DNA from: Desulfobacterales bacterium
GTDB lineage: Bacteria > Desulfobacterota > Desulfobacteria > Desulfobacterales > RPRI01
Length of the DNA: 7,501 bases
NCBI GenBank assembly: GCA_020052975.1
Contig: JAGVOC010000222.1
Location: forward strand, 1-7,501
Direction: 5' to 3'
Shown here piece by piece: positions 7,357 through 7,501 of this stretch. The position numbers and the translations under genes were made by a program. The notes under the pieces were generated by a model. That model saw nothing but the letters and a program-made list of their open reading frames with translations, was not told the DNA's origin and did no database searches. Every line of letters starts with the position of its first letter. The stretch's first letter is position 1.

Positions 7357-7419
7357 ATGGATAAAAATCACCCGGAACTTCTCGATATTTTAAAAGATAT
7401 TCTTAAATATTTCAACTAA
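7357..7419 (+). CDS. 20-codon small ORF with good ribosome binding site (possible leader peptide or gene fragment)
   Basis: The ORF encodes MDKNHPELLDILKDILKYFN and then TAA. GGAGG (7347-7351) sits 5 bp before the ATG, an ideal spacing, and a weak divergent promoter lies upstream. The peptide is amphipathic-helix-like (LLDILKDILKYF). The stop is followed after one base by a strong hairpin (7421-7439). It could be a genuine small protein, a leader peptide for something beyond the window edge, or the first 20 codons of a gene whose remainder was replaced by the hairpin-bearing sequence. There is no recognisable family; it is supported only by its signals. Confidence 0.35.
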   Translation: MDKNHPELLDILKDILKYFN

Positions 7420-7420
7420 T

Positions 7421-7439
7421 CCGCCGACGTAGTCGGCGG
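7421..7439. terminator. strong GC-rich hairpin, possible terminator of the small ORF
   Basis: CCGCCGAC (7421-7428) and GTCGGCGG (7432-7439) form a perfect 8-bp stem with loop GTA, one base after the stop codon at 7417-7419. It is followed by TGGGG rather than a T-run, so intrinsic termination on the plus strand is doubtful. It may instead belong to the group of hairpins that continues to 7493. Confidence 0.45.
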
Positions 7440-7442
7440 TGG

Positions 7443-7493
7443 GGTGTGGGGGCATGGCTCCACACCGATAACTCATCAACCTTGTTGATGAGT
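7443..7493. repeat. two further inverted repeats directly after the first hairpin
   Basis: GGTGTGG (7443-7449) pairs with CCACACC (7460-7466) around a 10-nt loop. Next, ACTCATCAAC (7471-7480) pairs perfectly with GTTGATGAGT (7484-7493) around loop CTT. With 7421-7439 this makes three hairpins in 73 bp with gaps of 3-4 bp, resembling a structured RNA or the end of a mobile element. The window ends 8 bp later, so its right boundary is unknown. Confidence 0.6.
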
Positions 7494-7501
7494 TTACATA
7501 T

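Overview
The window reads as ordinary chromosome from an anaerobic, Gram-negative-type bacterium. My best guess is a member of the Desulfobacterota (former Deltaproteobacteria, Desulfobacterales-like). This is an inference from the look of the proteins: a pyruvate,phosphate dikinase, a PK_C-like protein of a kind I associate with anaerobes and methanogens, an ATP-synthase b-like stalk resembling those of sulfate reducers, and gaps filled with imperfect palindromes and 7-bp repeats. No rRNA, tRNA, CRISPR array, transposase or phage gene is visible.

Layout from left to right. Positions 1-213 hold no gene but carry a good sigma-70-type promoter. It drives a short plus-strand gene (214-600) for a coiled-coil protein that matches the cytoplasmic stalk of F0 ATP synthase subunit b but lacks the membrane anchor and the C-terminal delta-binding end. 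It converges on clpB and overlaps its end by 8 bp. The disaggregase gene clpB (minus strand, 593-3169) is complete, with both AAA+ modules and the middle domain intact. A 375-bp gap (3170-3544) holds two separate palindromic repeats, one of about 126 bp and one of about 86 bp built from 7-bp units. Next is ppdK (minus strand, 3545-6310), a complete pyruvate,phosphate dikinase with its catalytic His and Cys. After an 85-bp gap with a second 7-bp repeat array come a small double zinc-ribbon protein (6396-6707) and a PK_C-like protein (6711-7259). These two are 3 bp apart and are probably cotranscribed from a promoter at about 7289-7318. On the right edge, a divergent 20-codon ORF with a good ribosome binding site is followed by three hairpins in a row (7421-7493).

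How the genes fit together: ppdK interconverts pyruvate and PEP, and the PK_C-like protein two genes upstream resembles the allosteric C-terminal domain of pyruvate kinase. This suggests, but does not prove, a shared pyruvate/PEP theme. clpB is a protein-quality-control gene with its own upstream region. I found no convincing undescribed defence or mobile system. The items most worth a second look are the stalk-only AtpF-like gene, the palindromes in front of clpB, the PK_C/zinc-ribbon/ppdK neighbourhood and the hairpin cluster at the right edge.
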